Shown: in pieces, positions 44,475-53,408 of the stretch | Layout: the number at the start of each line of letters is the position of its first letter | How positions within the stretch are numbered: the first letter of the stretch is position 1 | Source of the DNA: Noviherbaspirillum malthae | Lineage (GTDB): Bacteria > Pseudomonadota > Gammaproteobacteria > Burkholderiales > Burkholderiaceae_D | Direction: 5' to 3' | Length of the DNA stretch: 64,000 bases | Assembly: GCF_015352985.1 (NCBI RefSeq) | Contig: NZ_JACYXF010000003.1 | Location: forward strand, 305,468-369,467 | The notes under the pieces: model-generated | Told to the model about the DNA's origin: nothing | Databases searched by the model: none | What the model saw: only the letters and a program-made list of their open reading frames with translations | Made by a program: the position numbers and the translations under genes

Positions 44475-45383
44475 TTACGTCATCGCCATGCATCCGCCTT
44501 CTGGCTCATGCACACTTCCAAATCGCGCCGCCAGCGACAGCATTGCATTCATTAGCTTGAAAAGATGGAAAATCTCCGAGCCGATGTTCTTCAATTGCTC
44601 ATAGTCATCGCGAGCGTTCCAGCCATGGCATGGACCTGGACATTCCTGTGAGCCTGTTTTCTGAGTGAGATGGAATTTCATTAGCAAGCTTGCGCGTTGG
44701 GCGGCAGTCAGCGCGGTTGCTGCCCTGATGACCAGCGCGACATAAGCTTCCATCGCTGCCGATGCCGCCGAGTTGCTGTCCTGCCCGATCTGGCGCAGGA
44801 CGAAATGAATATCGTTTGCTGCATCCATGATCTGTCCGACGCAACGCTGCATGGGTACGCAATAACGTTCCAGCAGCATGTCAAACTCTCGTAGGGCATC
44901 AGCATGAAGATTGCGCAAGGCCAGGCGCAATCCCATCGGCCGGTCCTGAGTTCTGCCGGCGAGAATATCGGCGTGCTGTTCGCCGGGAAGATGGACAAGC
45001 AACTCGCCGAACGCTCTGATCGCATCGGCATGGCCCCTCTGCAGCGCTATCTGCAGTCCCGGCACACCATCGGGTCTGGGCGCTGCCAGCACCCCGGCCC
45101 GCTGCTCTGCCGGTACGGCGTGAAGCAGCTCGGCAAATGCGCGCACGGCGTCGGCATTGCCTGTGCTCAGGGCGATATGTAACGCGGAAACCCCATCAGA
45201 TCCATCAGATCTTCGTGCTTCGAGCAGTTCGAGATGCCGCGCCGCTATGCCTTGCTCAAGCAGGCGCGATGTATCGCCTGCATTGCACGGCGTGACGGCA
45301 TCATGAGGATGGGCCGGCTTTGCGGGTTGATGCCCATGTGAAGAAGATGGTTCTGGTCCGTCCGGGAAAATCTGATGAAACAT
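44475..45383 (-). CDS. Tandem-repeat (ankyrin-like) protein under a hrp box; candidate type III effector
   Basis: A 302-residue protein without a signal peptide. The first 40 residues are rich in Ser, Pro and His (PDGPEPSSSHGHQPAKPAH), a type III-substrate-like N-terminus. Residues about 58-185 hold three helical repeats of about 42 residues: SDGVSALHIALSTGNADAVRAFAELL, PDGVPGLQIALQRGHADAIRAFGELL and DRPMGLRLALRNLHADALREFDMLL. Each is followed by an x-P-x-E-Q-x-A loop in the first two. They resemble the ankyrin-like repeats of enteric secreted toxins, but I cannot name the family. The C-terminal 110 residues are helical, without motif. A HrpL box is 80 bases upstream of the ATG. Confidence 0.75.
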   Translation of the reverse strand: MFHQIFPDGPEPSSSHGHQPAKPAHPHDAVTPCNAGDTSRLLEQGIAARHLELLEARRSDGSDGVSALHIALSTGNADAVRAFAELLHAVPAEQRAGVLAAPRPDGVPGLQIALQRGHADAIRAFGELLVHLPGEQHADILAGRTQDRPMGLRLALRNLHADALREFDMLLERYCVPMQRCVGQIMDAANDIHFVLRQIGQDSNSAASAAMEAYVALVIRAATALTAAQRASLLMKFHLTQKTGSQECPGPCHGWNARDDYEQLKNIGSEIFHLFKLMNAMLSLAARFGSVHEPEGGCMAMT

Positions 45384-45462
45384 GCATTTCCTTTACTCGA
45401 TGTGACTTCTGAAGGCTTCAGGCTTGCCGCCGAGGCCGGCCCCATGGTGTTTCGCGACTGCA

Positions 45463-45490
45463 TGAGTGGTATCGGAAAACGTATGGTTCC
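45463..45490 (-). promoter_or_regulatory. HrpL-type hrp box upstream of the tandem-repeat gene
   Basis: On the minus strand GGAACC (45485-45490), a 15-base spacer and CCACTCA (45463-45469) match the HrpL consensus completely. The box is about 80 bases before the start at 45383. Its flanks (GAT before, TG after) are shared with the box at 47133-47160. Confidence 0.88.
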
Positions 45491-45586
45491 ATCGAGATGA
45501 AGAAAAATTCGCCCTATATAAGTACGGGCTCGTCCATGCCGCGGGCATGGACGACAGCGGCAGGCGGCCTTGAACGGTCCTCGGCC

Positions 45587-47014
45587 TCAGGAAGCTTTCA
45601 CCGGGGCGCTGGCTGCTGCCGGTTGCTCCTCCTGTGCCGATTCGCGGCGCGGGCGCGTTGCGGCCCGCCTGCCGCCCGATACGGCTCGGTCCGCGTCTGC
45701 CGAAGATTTCTTGCGCGGCACTCGCGATGGCTTGATTGGCTCATCGGAACCCGCAGGCGGCGGTGGAGTGAACGATGGACTTTCATCGCCGGCTGTTGAT
45801 GCCGCACTGTCAGCAGACTCTGCGGAAGTCACGGGAATAGCGTCGGCCGCTGGCTCGAGATACGGCTCGCGGCGAAGAGGCAAGCCTGGCTCTGCCGCTA
45901 CTGCAGCGTGCCGCGACGGGGCAGCGGGGCCCTCGGCCGGGATGGATGGCGATGTTCTCCTCGCAGATTTCAGCGTCTTTGCCTGCGGCTTGCCGGCGGC
46001 AGGTTCCGCCAGGCCGACCGATGCGAGCGCAGACATTTTCATCTCCAGCTGGTTGTGCTTTTCGAGGGCGGCCGAATGCCGCAGCCGCCAGGCGTTCGAA
46101 TCCAGTACGTCATGGCTCCTTGTATCCTGCGATGTGTTTCGGAACCACTCGGAGGGATTCATCTTGTAGTCATTGAAGGTGTTTTTCCAGAACGGCGTAT
46201 GAAGATTCGTCGTGCGGCCTTGCCGATCGGGCGTGTAGGCGGCCACGGCGCGGTCGTATGCCTGCTGAAGATGCGCGCGCGTCGCTTCATCGATATCGGA
46301 CGCCATGCGCCTGGCTGAACGGAATTCCTTTTCCACCAGACGTACCGCGAAGTCGCTCGTCGACAGCACCTTCACGTTGAACACCCGGCCAACCCTGGCA
46401 TTGGTGCAGATATCGCAGCTGGAAAGCGCATCGAGCAGGTGCGCGGCGAGATCGGCCCGGCGGCTCGGGCCCTTGTCCACTTTCGGCAGCAATTCTCCCA
46501 GCATGGCAATGGCCTTGCGCTGCGGATCGTGGGCAGCGTCCACCGAGTGCCCCATGTATCGGAGGTGATCCTTGATGAACGTGCGAAGCAGCAGATGCCG
46601 GTCTTCCGGCTTGAGATGTTTTATTCGGCGCGCAATGATCTCCAGTGCGGTTTTCTGCGCTGCATGCAAGGCAGCCTGGCCTTCCGTCTGTACATAGTCG
46701 CCCACCATCTCCTTGTCGCCCAGCGGGCGGCAGAACTTCTCCATCAGCTGGACAAGACACTCGCGCTGCGCTGCCGACGTGCCCTTCTCCAGAGTGGCCT
46801 TTGCATGCTGCATCCAATCCTTCATCTGCCGGGAATGGTATTCGGAGGCCGCCAGCTCCTTCTTGTCTTGCAGCCGCGGGTAGAGATTGTGCAAGGGCTG
46901 CGATTTGCGTTTGGGATCGACATGCTCGGGGGAGCCGTTTCCGAAGAACGGCGCCTGGGCAGGCTTGTTGTTGTCTTGCAAGCGTAGGGCTGCGCTGGAA
47001 GATGGGCTGTACAT
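45587..47014 (-). CDS. Unknown protein under a hrp box; candidate type III effector
   Basis: A 475-residue protein I cannot assign. The N-terminus is Ser/Pro/Asn-rich (MYSPSSSAALRLQDNNKPAQAPFF). Residues about 45-330 are mainly helical, with LVQLMEKFCRPLGDKEMVGDYVQTEGQAALHAAQKTALEIIARR and a Cys pair in LLDALSSCDICTNARVGRVFNVKVLSTSDFAVRL. Residues about 335-475 are disordered, Ala/Pro/Ser/Arg-rich, with basic patches (VPRKKSS, GGRRAATRPRRES) that could be nuclear-localisation or nucleic-acid contacts in a host (speculative). No signal peptide or membrane helix is seen. A HrpL box lies about 120 bases upstream. The tandem-repeat effector-like gene follows on the same strand with its own box. 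Confidence 0.7.
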   Translation of the reverse strand: MYSPSSSAALRLQDNNKPAQAPFFGNGSPEHVDPKRKSQPLHNLYPRLQDKKELAASEYHSRQMKDWMQHAKATLEKGTSAAQRECLVQLMEKFCRPLGDKEMVGDYVQTEGQAALHAAQKTALEIIARRIKHLKPEDRHLLLRTFIKDHLRYMGHSVDAAHDPQRKAIAMLGELLPKVDKGPSRRADLAAHLLDALSSCDICTNARVGRVFNVKVLSTSDFAVRLVEKEFRSARRMASDIDEATRAHLQQAYDRAVAAYTPDRQGRTTNLHTPFWKNTFNDYKMNPSEWFRNTSQDTRSHDVLDSNAWRLRHSAALEKHNQLEMKMSALASVGLAEPAAGKPQAKTLKSARRTSPSIPAEGPAAPSRHAAVAAEPGLPLRREPYLEPAADAIPVTSAESADSAASTAGDESPSFTPPPPAGSDEPIKPSRVPRKKSSADADRAVSGGRRAATRPRRESAQEEQPAAASAPVKAS

Positions 47015-47132
47015 GATGAATGCGCTTTCAGACAGAATGATGAAATCAGGCTGGGCGCCTCCATCGGTCTTGGGGTATTGACCGCTGATTTGGCAACAAG
47101 CCTTCTCATCGGCCTTGGGTCGCCGACAGGCA

Positions 47133-47160
47133 TGAGTGGAAAGCGCCTGACGATAGTTCC
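47133..47160 (-). promoter_or_regulatory. HrpL-type hrp box upstream of the 47014 gene
   Basis: On the minus strand GGAACT (47155-47160), a 15-base spacer and CCACTCA (47133-47139), about 120 bases before the start at 47014. It differs from consensus only at the sixth base. The remainder of 47015-47411 shows no other gene or repeat. Confidence 0.85.
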
Positions 47161-47411
47161 ATCGGTCTGGAACTATTTTGAGAATGCGAGGTAATCTTCC
47201 GGATACCCTCGTCGGCGCGCAATCGGCGCAGGCGCAGAATTCGGCAGGCAGCTTGTCAGGATGCCGGCCATGGAAAGACAGAATGTCTGCGCTGCTTGCG
47301 GCATCGCAAGCGCTTGTGCGTCAGTGCTCGGCTGATCGCCGGTGCATGATGCGGCATGATTTGCCAGCACTGCTGCAGCCATGCGCCGCCTTCATCGGTG
47401 TGCGTTCTCGA

Positions 47412-48752
47412 TTACTTGCGCAGCGTCACGAACTCTTCCGCAATCGTTGGATGAATTCCCACCGTTGCATCGAAATCCGCCTTGGTCAATCCCGCCTTCA
47501 CCGCGATCGCAATACCCTGAATGATTTCCCCGGCATCCGCGCCCACCATGTGCGCGCCGACCACCTTGTCCGTTGCCGATTCGACGATCAGCTTGATCAG
47601 CACCTTTTCATCGCGGTGCGGCAGCGCCGCATGCATCGGGCGGAAACTGGCTTCGTACACATCGATCTCGGGGTACGTCGCACGTGCCTCGGCTTCCGTG
47701 ACGCCCACCATGGCCACCGGCGGCTGGCTGAAGACCGCTGAGGGAACGTTGCTGTGGTCGGGATTGCGTTTCCGATTTCCGAATACCGTGTCCGCGAAGG
47801 CATGTCCTTCGCTGATCGCCACCGGCGTCAGGTTCAGGCGGTTGGTGACGTCGCCGACCGCATAGATATGGTCGACCGATGTCCTGGAACCGGCATCGAC
47901 GATGATCGCTCCCTCGTCATCCACGGCGACACCGGCGGCCTCGAGGCCGAGGCCGGCCGTATTGCTGCGCCGGCCGGTTGCGGCCAGCACCGCGTCGGCA
48001 TGCACCACTTCACCGCTCGATAAATGAACGGCGTATTCCGCGCCATGCCGGACTATTTCGGTGATCGTCGTGGAAACATGCAGGTCGATGCCCGACTTGC
48101 GCATTTCGGATGCGAGATGGTTTCTGACATCGTCGTCAAACCCTCTCAATATCTGCTCGCTGCGGTGTATCTGCGTTACCCTGGTGCCGAGTCCGTTGAA
48201 GATGCCGGCAAATTCACAGGCGATATAGCCGCCTCCGGCGATGACGATGCGCTTGGGTGCGGCAGCAAGGGTGAACACGTCGTTCGACGTCATCATGAAC
48301 TCGGCGCCGGGTGTGTCCGGCTTGACGGGATAGGCGCCCGTGGCAATCAGGATGACCTTCGCGCTGTAGCGCTTGCCGTCGACGCTGACCGTATGCGGCC
48401 CGGCCACCTGGGCCCGTCCGATGATGGTTTTGACTTTCGCATTGGAGAGGAGACTGTGATAGATCGACTCCAGCCGGAAGACTTCCGCATCGACCGCCTT
48501 GATCAGCGTTCCCCAATCATGTTTCTCCGCCGCGACCTCCCATCCGTAGGCGGCTGCGTCCTCGAACTGCTGCCTGAACCGCGATGCATACATCAGCAGC
48601 TTCTTCGGCACGCAGCCGCGGATCACGCATGTGCCGCCAACCCTGCTTTCTTCGGCAACCGCAACCGATGCGCCATGGGAGGCCGCAATGCGTGCGGCGC
48701 GTACGCCGCCGGAACCGGCGCCGATCACGAAGAGGTCAAAGTCGTAGTCCAT
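47412..48752 (-). CDS. gor: Glutathione-disulfide reductase
   Basis: A 446-residue FAD/NADPH flavoenzyme. Visible motifs: FAD-binding FVIGAGSGGVRAARIAASHGA, the redox-active disulfide GGTCVIRGCVPKKLL, the NADPH Rossmann motif IVIAGGGYIACEFAGIFNGLG followed by THR-type residues (IHRSEQILRGFD) typical of NADPH use, the second FAD motif IYAVGDVTNRLNLTPVAI and the catalytic C-terminal HPTIAEEFVTLR. It keeps glutathione reduced in the cytoplasm. The start MDYDFDLFVIG is set directly before the FAD motif; the upstream in-frame extension is unlike coding sequence. Confidence 0.93.
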   Translation of the reverse strand: MDYDFDLFVIGAGSGGVRAARIAASHGASVAVAEESRVGGTCVIRGCVPKKLLMYASRFRQQFEDAAAYGWEVAAEKHDWGTLIKAVDAEVFRLESIYHSLLSNAKVKTIIGRAQVAGPHTVSVDGKRYSAKVILIATGAYPVKPDTPGAEFMMTSNDVFTLAAAPKRIVIAGGGYIACEFAGIFNGLGTRVTQIHRSEQILRGFDDDVRNHLASEMRKSGIDLHVSTTITEIVRHGAEYAVHLSSGEVVHADAVLAATGRRSNTAGLGLEAAGVAVDDEGAIIVDAGSRTSVDHIYAVGDVTNRLNLTPVAISEGHAFADTVFGNRKRNPDHSNVPSAVFSQPPVAMVGVTEAEARATYPEIDVYEASFRPMHAALPHRDEKVLIKLIVESATDKVVGAHMVGADAGEIIQGIAIAVKAGLTKADFDATVGIHPTIAEEFVTLRK

Positions 48753-48940
48753 GGTGTATTCGAGGGAAATAATTCGCAGAATACTACGATCCCTGGCCCT
48801 CTTCATTTCGCCGGCTGACTGTGCAGCGGGGCAACGCAGCTTCACGGTGCTGAAGGCGGCACTTGCGCTTGCTGCTGTTTTGCCTGCTCATGAACCGCAA
48901 GAGGCAGCGGCTTCCCGGGCGCGGCGCAACAGGCGCCGCT

Positions 48941-51736
48941 TCAGGCTTCGGCCGGCAAGTCCTGCTGGAGGAAGCGTTCGAACTTGTCGGCCGGCAGCGG
49001 CTTGCTGAAGTAATAGCCCTGTACCTGGTCGCACTTGTTTTCCTTCAGGTAGTTGAGCTGCTCCACGGTTTCCACCCCTTCGGCGATGACCTGCAGCCGC
49101 AGGTTGTGCGCAAGCGAGATGACCGACATCACGATCATCGCATTGTCCGGGTCGGTGGTGAGGTCGCGCACGAAGGACTGGTCGACCTTGAGCACGTCGA
49201 TCGGAAACTGTTTCAGGTAGGACAGGCTGGAGAAGCCGGTCCCGAAGTCGTCGATCGACAGGTGGACGTCGATATTCTTCAATTCATGCAGCGTGCGTAT
49301 CGCATGCTGCACATCCACCATCACCGTGCTTTCGGTGATTTCCAGTTCCAGGTTGCTCGGGTCGAGCCCGCTTTCGGCCAATGTGCTCTGCACCGTGCGC
49401 ACCAGGTTGGGCTGGCTGAACTGCCGCGCCGAGAGGTTGATCGCAATGCGCAGCCGGCCCAGCCCGGCCTGTTCCCACTTCCTTGCCTGGGTGCAGGCCG
49501 TGCGCAGGACCCATTCGCCGATGGCGCCGATGAGCCCGGTCTCTTCCGCCAGCGACACGAATTCCGACGGCGGAATCAGGCCGAGTTCCGGATGCTGCCA
49601 GCGGATCAGCGTCTCCGCGCCGACCACACGCCCGGTCGTCACATCCACCTGCGGCTGGTAATACAGCGTCAGCTCCTGCCGTTCCAGCGCGCGCCGCAGG
49701 TCGCCTTCCAGACGCAGGCGCTTGGCGGCGCGTTCATGCATGCGCGGCGCATAGAACTGGAAGTTGTTGCGTCCCTTTTCCTTGGCGCTGTACATCGCGA
49801 TGTCGGCATGCGTGAGCAGGGTTTCGAAATCCTGACCGTCGGTGGGATAGACCGCGATGCCGACGCTGCAGGTCGGGAAGAAATCCTTGCCATCCACCGG
49901 CACCGGGCGTGCCAGCGCCTGCATTACCCGCTGCACCACCTTGGCCGATTCGGCCACGTCTTCGGATTCGGGCAGCACCAGCACGAATTCGTCGCCGCCG
50001 TAGCGCGCCACGGTATCGGTATCGCGCACTGCGCGCTTGAGCCGGGTGGCGATGGTCTGCAGCACCAGGTCGCCGGCACGGTGGCCCATGCTGTCGTTGA
50101 CGAACTTGAAGCGGTCCAGGTCCATGAAGGCCACGCACACCAGCTCGCCGTGGCGCGCCGCCATCGTCAGCGCCTGCGTCACGCGGTCGCGCAGCAGGTT
50201 GCGGTTGGCGATGCCCGTCAGCAGGTCGTAATTGGCCTGGAATTCCAGTTCGTCCTGATACTGCCGCATTTCGGTGATGTCGTACTGCGTGATGACGAAA
50301 TGGCTGATCTCGCCCTGGTGAATGGCCACCGGGGCGACATACACGTCGCTCCAGAACTGCGAGCCGTCGCGCCGGAACTGCGACACGATGGCATGGGTTT
50401 CGATGCCCGCATGCAGCGCGGCCCGCAGGTCGGCCATGCCGGGCTGGTCATTGCCCTCGCGCGCCAGCAGCGTGAACGGCTTGCCGACGACGTCTTCGGA
50501 GCTGTAACCGGAGATCCGCTCGAACGCCGGATTGACATACTCGATGGAAAAATGCGGCCGGCGCGCCGAGACGATGATGATGGCATTGGCGCTGGCCTCG
50601 ATCGCGCTCTGGCGCAGCTGCAGGTCTTCGCTGGCGAGCCGCAGTTCGGCGGTGCGCTGCTCGACCAGCTGCTCGATGTTTCTTTCCCGGCTGGCCGCCG
50701 CACGGCGGCTGTTGGCCGCGAACAGGGTGGCCAGCAGGCCGAAGGCCAGCATCAGCAGCGAACCGCGATGGCTGTAGATGAAGGTCGACGAATTGCCGGC
50801 CACCTGCACATGCCAGACGGTGCCGCCGACGTCGAAGGACTCCGTCACCAGCATCGGCGGCTCCAGCACCCGGCGCAGCAGGCCGGGCTGCGGTTCGTCA
50901 GCATCCTCCTCGGGCGCATGGTGCTGGAAGGCGAGATGCTTGTCTTCCGGTGTGACGGCGGTTGAAATGCTGATGTCGATGCCGGGCATGGAAAGCGCTT
51001 CCTTGCCGAGGATCTTGCTCACCAGGTTTTTCGAGTTGAAGACCGCCTGCGTTACGCCGAACATCGCGGCCCGCCGCTCCTGCGGCGTGCCCAGCGGCAT
51101 GCCTTGCCGGTACAGCGGCATGATGACGAAGAAGGTGGGCTCCGGTGTGTTGGCGACGAGAAGCTGCAGGATGCCCGTTGCCGAAGGCCTGCCGCTTTCC
51201 ACCGCCCGCCAGGTGGCGTCTGCGCGCTGCGGATTGAACAGGGCATCGTTGCCGACGCGCGCTTCATTGCTGGCCTGCGGCGCGATATAAATCGTGGGCA
51301 GGTACATTTCGCGCGGGCCGGCAGGACCGAAACCGCGTTCCATCGGCTCGCTGATGCGGAAGTCCGGGTAAACGCGCCGCATTGCCGATTCAAAACGCCT
51401 GCGCTCCGCAGCAGTGACGAAACGGTGATAGGTGAAGGCTTCGATATACGGCTGACGCTGCAGCAGAGGCAGCGTGAAGGTCTGGAATTCGTCGCGCGTG
51501 ACTTCGCCTACCGCGGCAAACAGTTGATTGACTGCCTGCAGACTGGCAATGGCATCGCCGACTCCTTGCTGCACGTCGGCAATATAACTTTCCGCTCGCC
51601 TTCTGAAATCCAGATTCGCCTTGTCGCTTTCCAGCTCGAAGGTGAAAAAGAACAGCGCGATCGTTGTCATGAGACCAAGGACAAACGTGGCTGCTGCGAC
51701 CAGGCCCGGCGAGCGCATGCGGTTTCGATGCGACAT
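48941..51736 (-). CDS. CHASE-PAS-GGDEF-EAL cyclic-di-GMP enzyme
   Basis: A 931-residue membrane protein. TM1 is near residues 10-32 (GLVAAATFVLGLMTTIALFFFTF). A periplasmic CHASE domain (about 60-280; EVTRDEFQTFTLPLLQRQPYIEAFTYHRF) and TM2 near 325-345 precede a coiled coil and a PAS domain (about 385-500). The GGDEF domain has an intact active site (RYGGDEFVLVLPESE) and no obvious R-x-x-D inhibitory site before it. The EAL domain starts AETLIRWQHPE, so the signature is ETL rather than EAL. Later catalytic residues are conserved (ELEITESTVM, SIDDFGTGFSSLSYLKQFPIDVLKVDQSFV, AEGVETVEQ). It is monocistronic and its ligand is unknown. Confidence 0.92.
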   Translation of the reverse strand: MSHRNRMRSPGLVAAATFVLGLMTTIALFFFTFELESDKANLDFRRRAESYIADVQQGVGDAIASLQAVNQLFAAVGEVTRDEFQTFTLPLLQRQPYIEAFTYHRFVTAAERRRFESAMRRVYPDFRISEPMERGFGPAGPREMYLPTIYIAPQASNEARVGNDALFNPQRADATWRAVESGRPSATGILQLLVANTPEPTFFVIMPLYRQGMPLGTPQERRAAMFGVTQAVFNSKNLVSKILGKEALSMPGIDISISTAVTPEDKHLAFQHHAPEEDADEPQPGLLRRVLEPPMLVTESFDVGGTVWHVQVAGNSSTFIYSHRGSLLMLAFGLLATLFAANSRRAAASRERNIEQLVEQRTAELRLASEDLQLRQSAIEASANAIIIVSARRPHFSIEYVNPAFERISGYSSEDVVGKPFTLLAREGNDQPGMADLRAALHAGIETHAIVSQFRRDGSQFWSDVYVAPVAIHQGEISHFVITQYDITEMRQYQDELEFQANYDLLTGIANRNLLRDRVTQALTMAARHGELVCVAFMDLDRFKFVNDSMGHRAGDLVLQTIATRLKRAVRDTDTVARYGGDEFVLVLPESEDVAESAKVVQRVMQALARPVPVDGKDFFPTCSVGIAVYPTDGQDFETLLTHADIAMYSAKEKGRNNFQFYAPRMHERAAKRLRLEGDLRRALERQELTLYYQPQVDVTTGRVVGAETLIRWQHPELGLIPPSEFVSLAEETGLIGAIGEWVLRTACTQARKWEQAGLGRLRIAINLSARQFSQPNLVRTVQSTLAESGLDPSNLELEITESTVMVDVQHAIRTLHELKNIDVHLSIDDFGTGFSSLSYLKQFPIDVLKVDQSFVRDLTTDPDNAMIVMSVISLAHNLRLQVIAEGVETVEQLNYLKENKCDQVQGYYFSKPLPADKFERFLQQDLPAEA

Positions 51737-51908
51737 GAATGCTGCGTTTTCCTTGCAATGCTCCCTGAAGCGGTGCTTGTATTTTTATCATCATAACGGC
51801 TGCACCCTCATGTCGGTGCACCGACGCGACATGACATGGAGGTTGCGCAACAAGTGTTGCGTCATCTCCAACCCATCATTGCTCCAGTGAAAGATGTTGC
51901 GGATCAGG

Positions 51909-52250
51909 TCATGACATCGAGGAACAGCTGGCGGCACACTTGCGGCAGGCTTCGGCGCAGCGGGCCATTTCGCCGTCGGGGTCGGCGTGCTCCTCGCAAA
52001 GGACAGCGCAGGCGGTGCAGATTTCGGCGCATTCCTTGGCGAGATGCGTATGGTGCGGCGAACGCCGCGTCATGAAATCGGCATGCACCAGGCAGATCTG
52101 CGCGCAGTCGAGCAGGGCGACCAGATGCTTCGCTTCGCTGTGCACATGTCCGCCGTGCAGCACATGGGCTGCGGTTTCCGTGCAAAGACGATGACATGCC
52201 AGACAGTTGTCCAGGCATTGCTGCATTTCAGGGCTCATTGCTTGCGGCAT
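51909..52250 (-). CDS. Cys-rich four-helix-bundle copper-binding-type protein (DUF326)
   Basis: A 113-residue protein with regularly spaced cysteines and histidines: CLDNCLACHRLC, LLDCAQICLVHADF, CAEICTACAVLCEEH and CAEACRKCAASC. This C-x3-C-x2-C-x3-C spacing along helices is that of the Csp/DUF326 four-helix bundle, whose core stores Cu(I) through thiolates. No signal peptide is visible, so it resembles the cytosolic form. AAGGAG seven bases upstream of MPQAMSPEM fixes the start. No copper ATPase or regulator is adjacent. Confidence 0.88.
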   Translation of the reverse strand: MPQAMSPEMQQCLDNCLACHRLCTETAAHVLHGGHVHSEAKHLVALLDCAQICLVHADFMTRRSPHHTHLAKECAEICTACAVLCEEHADPDGEMARCAEACRKCAASCSSMS

Positions 52251-52402
52251 GTTGATTCTCCTTATCGATATCGCATCTCTGTTTTGCATTCATGCCCGAC
52301 ATTGTTCAATCGCCAATGCCGGAGCATGAATGAGTTGACAAATCGATAGGTACTTTTTGCCGCAAAAGGTTCAGCCGGTTTGCGGCTGCATGGCGGAGCC
52401 GC

Positions 52403-53308
52403 TCATGAACCGTAGGCATGCAGCAGGAACTGCTGCAGCGCTTCGGCCGGCGTGCTCAGCGTCACGCCCTGCCGCCACAGCACGCCGGCCTCCATGTGCG
52501 GAACCACATCGAGGATAGGCCGCGCCTCGATGCGCTTTCCTTCCAGCGACCACGGGCGAAACACCATGTCCGACAGGACGGTCACGCCGAAGCCGTGCGC
52601 CACCAGTCCGCGCACCGCCTCGATCGAACTGGTGCGGAAGACGATGTTCGGCTTCAGGCGCTTGGCTTTCCAGTAAGCGAAGGTAGAGGCTTCAGCCTCG
52701 TCGGCCGTCACCAGAATATAGGGATGCTGGGCAATGTCCTTCAGCGAGGGCGATGCGAGCTGGGCCAGCGGATGCTCGGGCGCCATCCACAATTGCCGCC
52801 GTGAACGCACCAGGATCGCATGGCCGAAGCGGTTGAGCCTGGGCACGTTGGACAGGATCGCCACGCCGAGTTCCACTTCGCCCCGGCTCACGGCGTCCTC
52901 GATGCCAGGCCTGTCCATGTCGCGCAGATCGATCTCCACATCCGGATAGCTTGCGCGAAAGCGCGCCAGCAGCTCGGGCAAAAAATAGCCGAGCACCGTG
53001 TACGATGCCGCCACGCTGACCGTGCCGCGCAGGTTGCTGGCCCGGAAGCGCGGTTTGTGCATTGCATCACGCACCGAGTCGAGGATATGGCGCGCATGAT
53101 GAAAGAAGTCCTCGCCTTCCGCCGTCAGGGCCACGCCCTGCGGCAGGCGGTCGAACAGGCGCACGCCGAGTTCCTGTTCCAGTGCCAGGACGGCATTCGT
53201 GATGGCCGACTGCGAGACGTGCTCGTTGCTTGCCGCCATCGAGAATTGGCCGGTGCGCGCCGCCGCGACGAAATAGCGGAGCTGCCTGAGTGTGACGTTT
53301 TCAGCCAT
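52403..53308 (-). CDS. LysR-family transcriptional regulator
   Basis: A 301-residue regulator with an N-terminal winged helix (VTLRQLRYFVAAARTGQFSMAASNEHVSQSAITNAVLALEQELGVRLFDRLPQGVALT) and a substrate-binding-like effector domain. It is divergent from the indolepyruvate oxidoreductase gene with 100 bases between starts, and an inverted repeat TTGAGTAT / ATACTCAA (53329-53336, 53368-53375) lies there. It most likely controls that enzyme in response to an aromatic acid; this is inferred from position. Confidence 0.9.
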   Translation of the reverse strand: MAENVTLRQLRYFVAAARTGQFSMAASNEHVSQSAITNAVLALEQELGVRLFDRLPQGVALTAEGEDFFHHARHILDSVRDAMHKPRFRASNLRGTVSVAASYTVLGYFLPELLARFRASYPDVEIDLRDMDRPGIEDAVSRGEVELGVAILSNVPRLNRFGHAILVRSRRQLWMAPEHPLAQLASPSLKDIAQHPYILVTADEAEASTFAYWKAKRLKPNIVFRTSSIEAVRGLVAHGFGVTVLSDMVFRPWSLEGKRIEARPILDVVPHMEAGVLWRQGVTLSTPAEALQQFLLHAYGS

Positions 53309-53328
53309 GCGATTTTCGGATATCAGAG

Positions 53329-53375
53329 TTGAGTATTTGTGATTTTACGATAGCTTGGGTGCTGTCTATACTCAA
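53329..53375. promoter_or_regulatory. Inverted repeat in the LysR / oxidoreductase divergent promoter
   Basis: TTGAGTAT (53329-53336) and ATACTCAA (53368-53375) are perfect inverted copies separated by 31 bases. This is a plausible pair of half-sites for a LysR tetramer, one arm near each start codon. Confidence 0.5.
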
Positions 53376-53408
53376 TCTACAGCCCCAAAAAGGATGGAGA
53401 CCTTCGCG

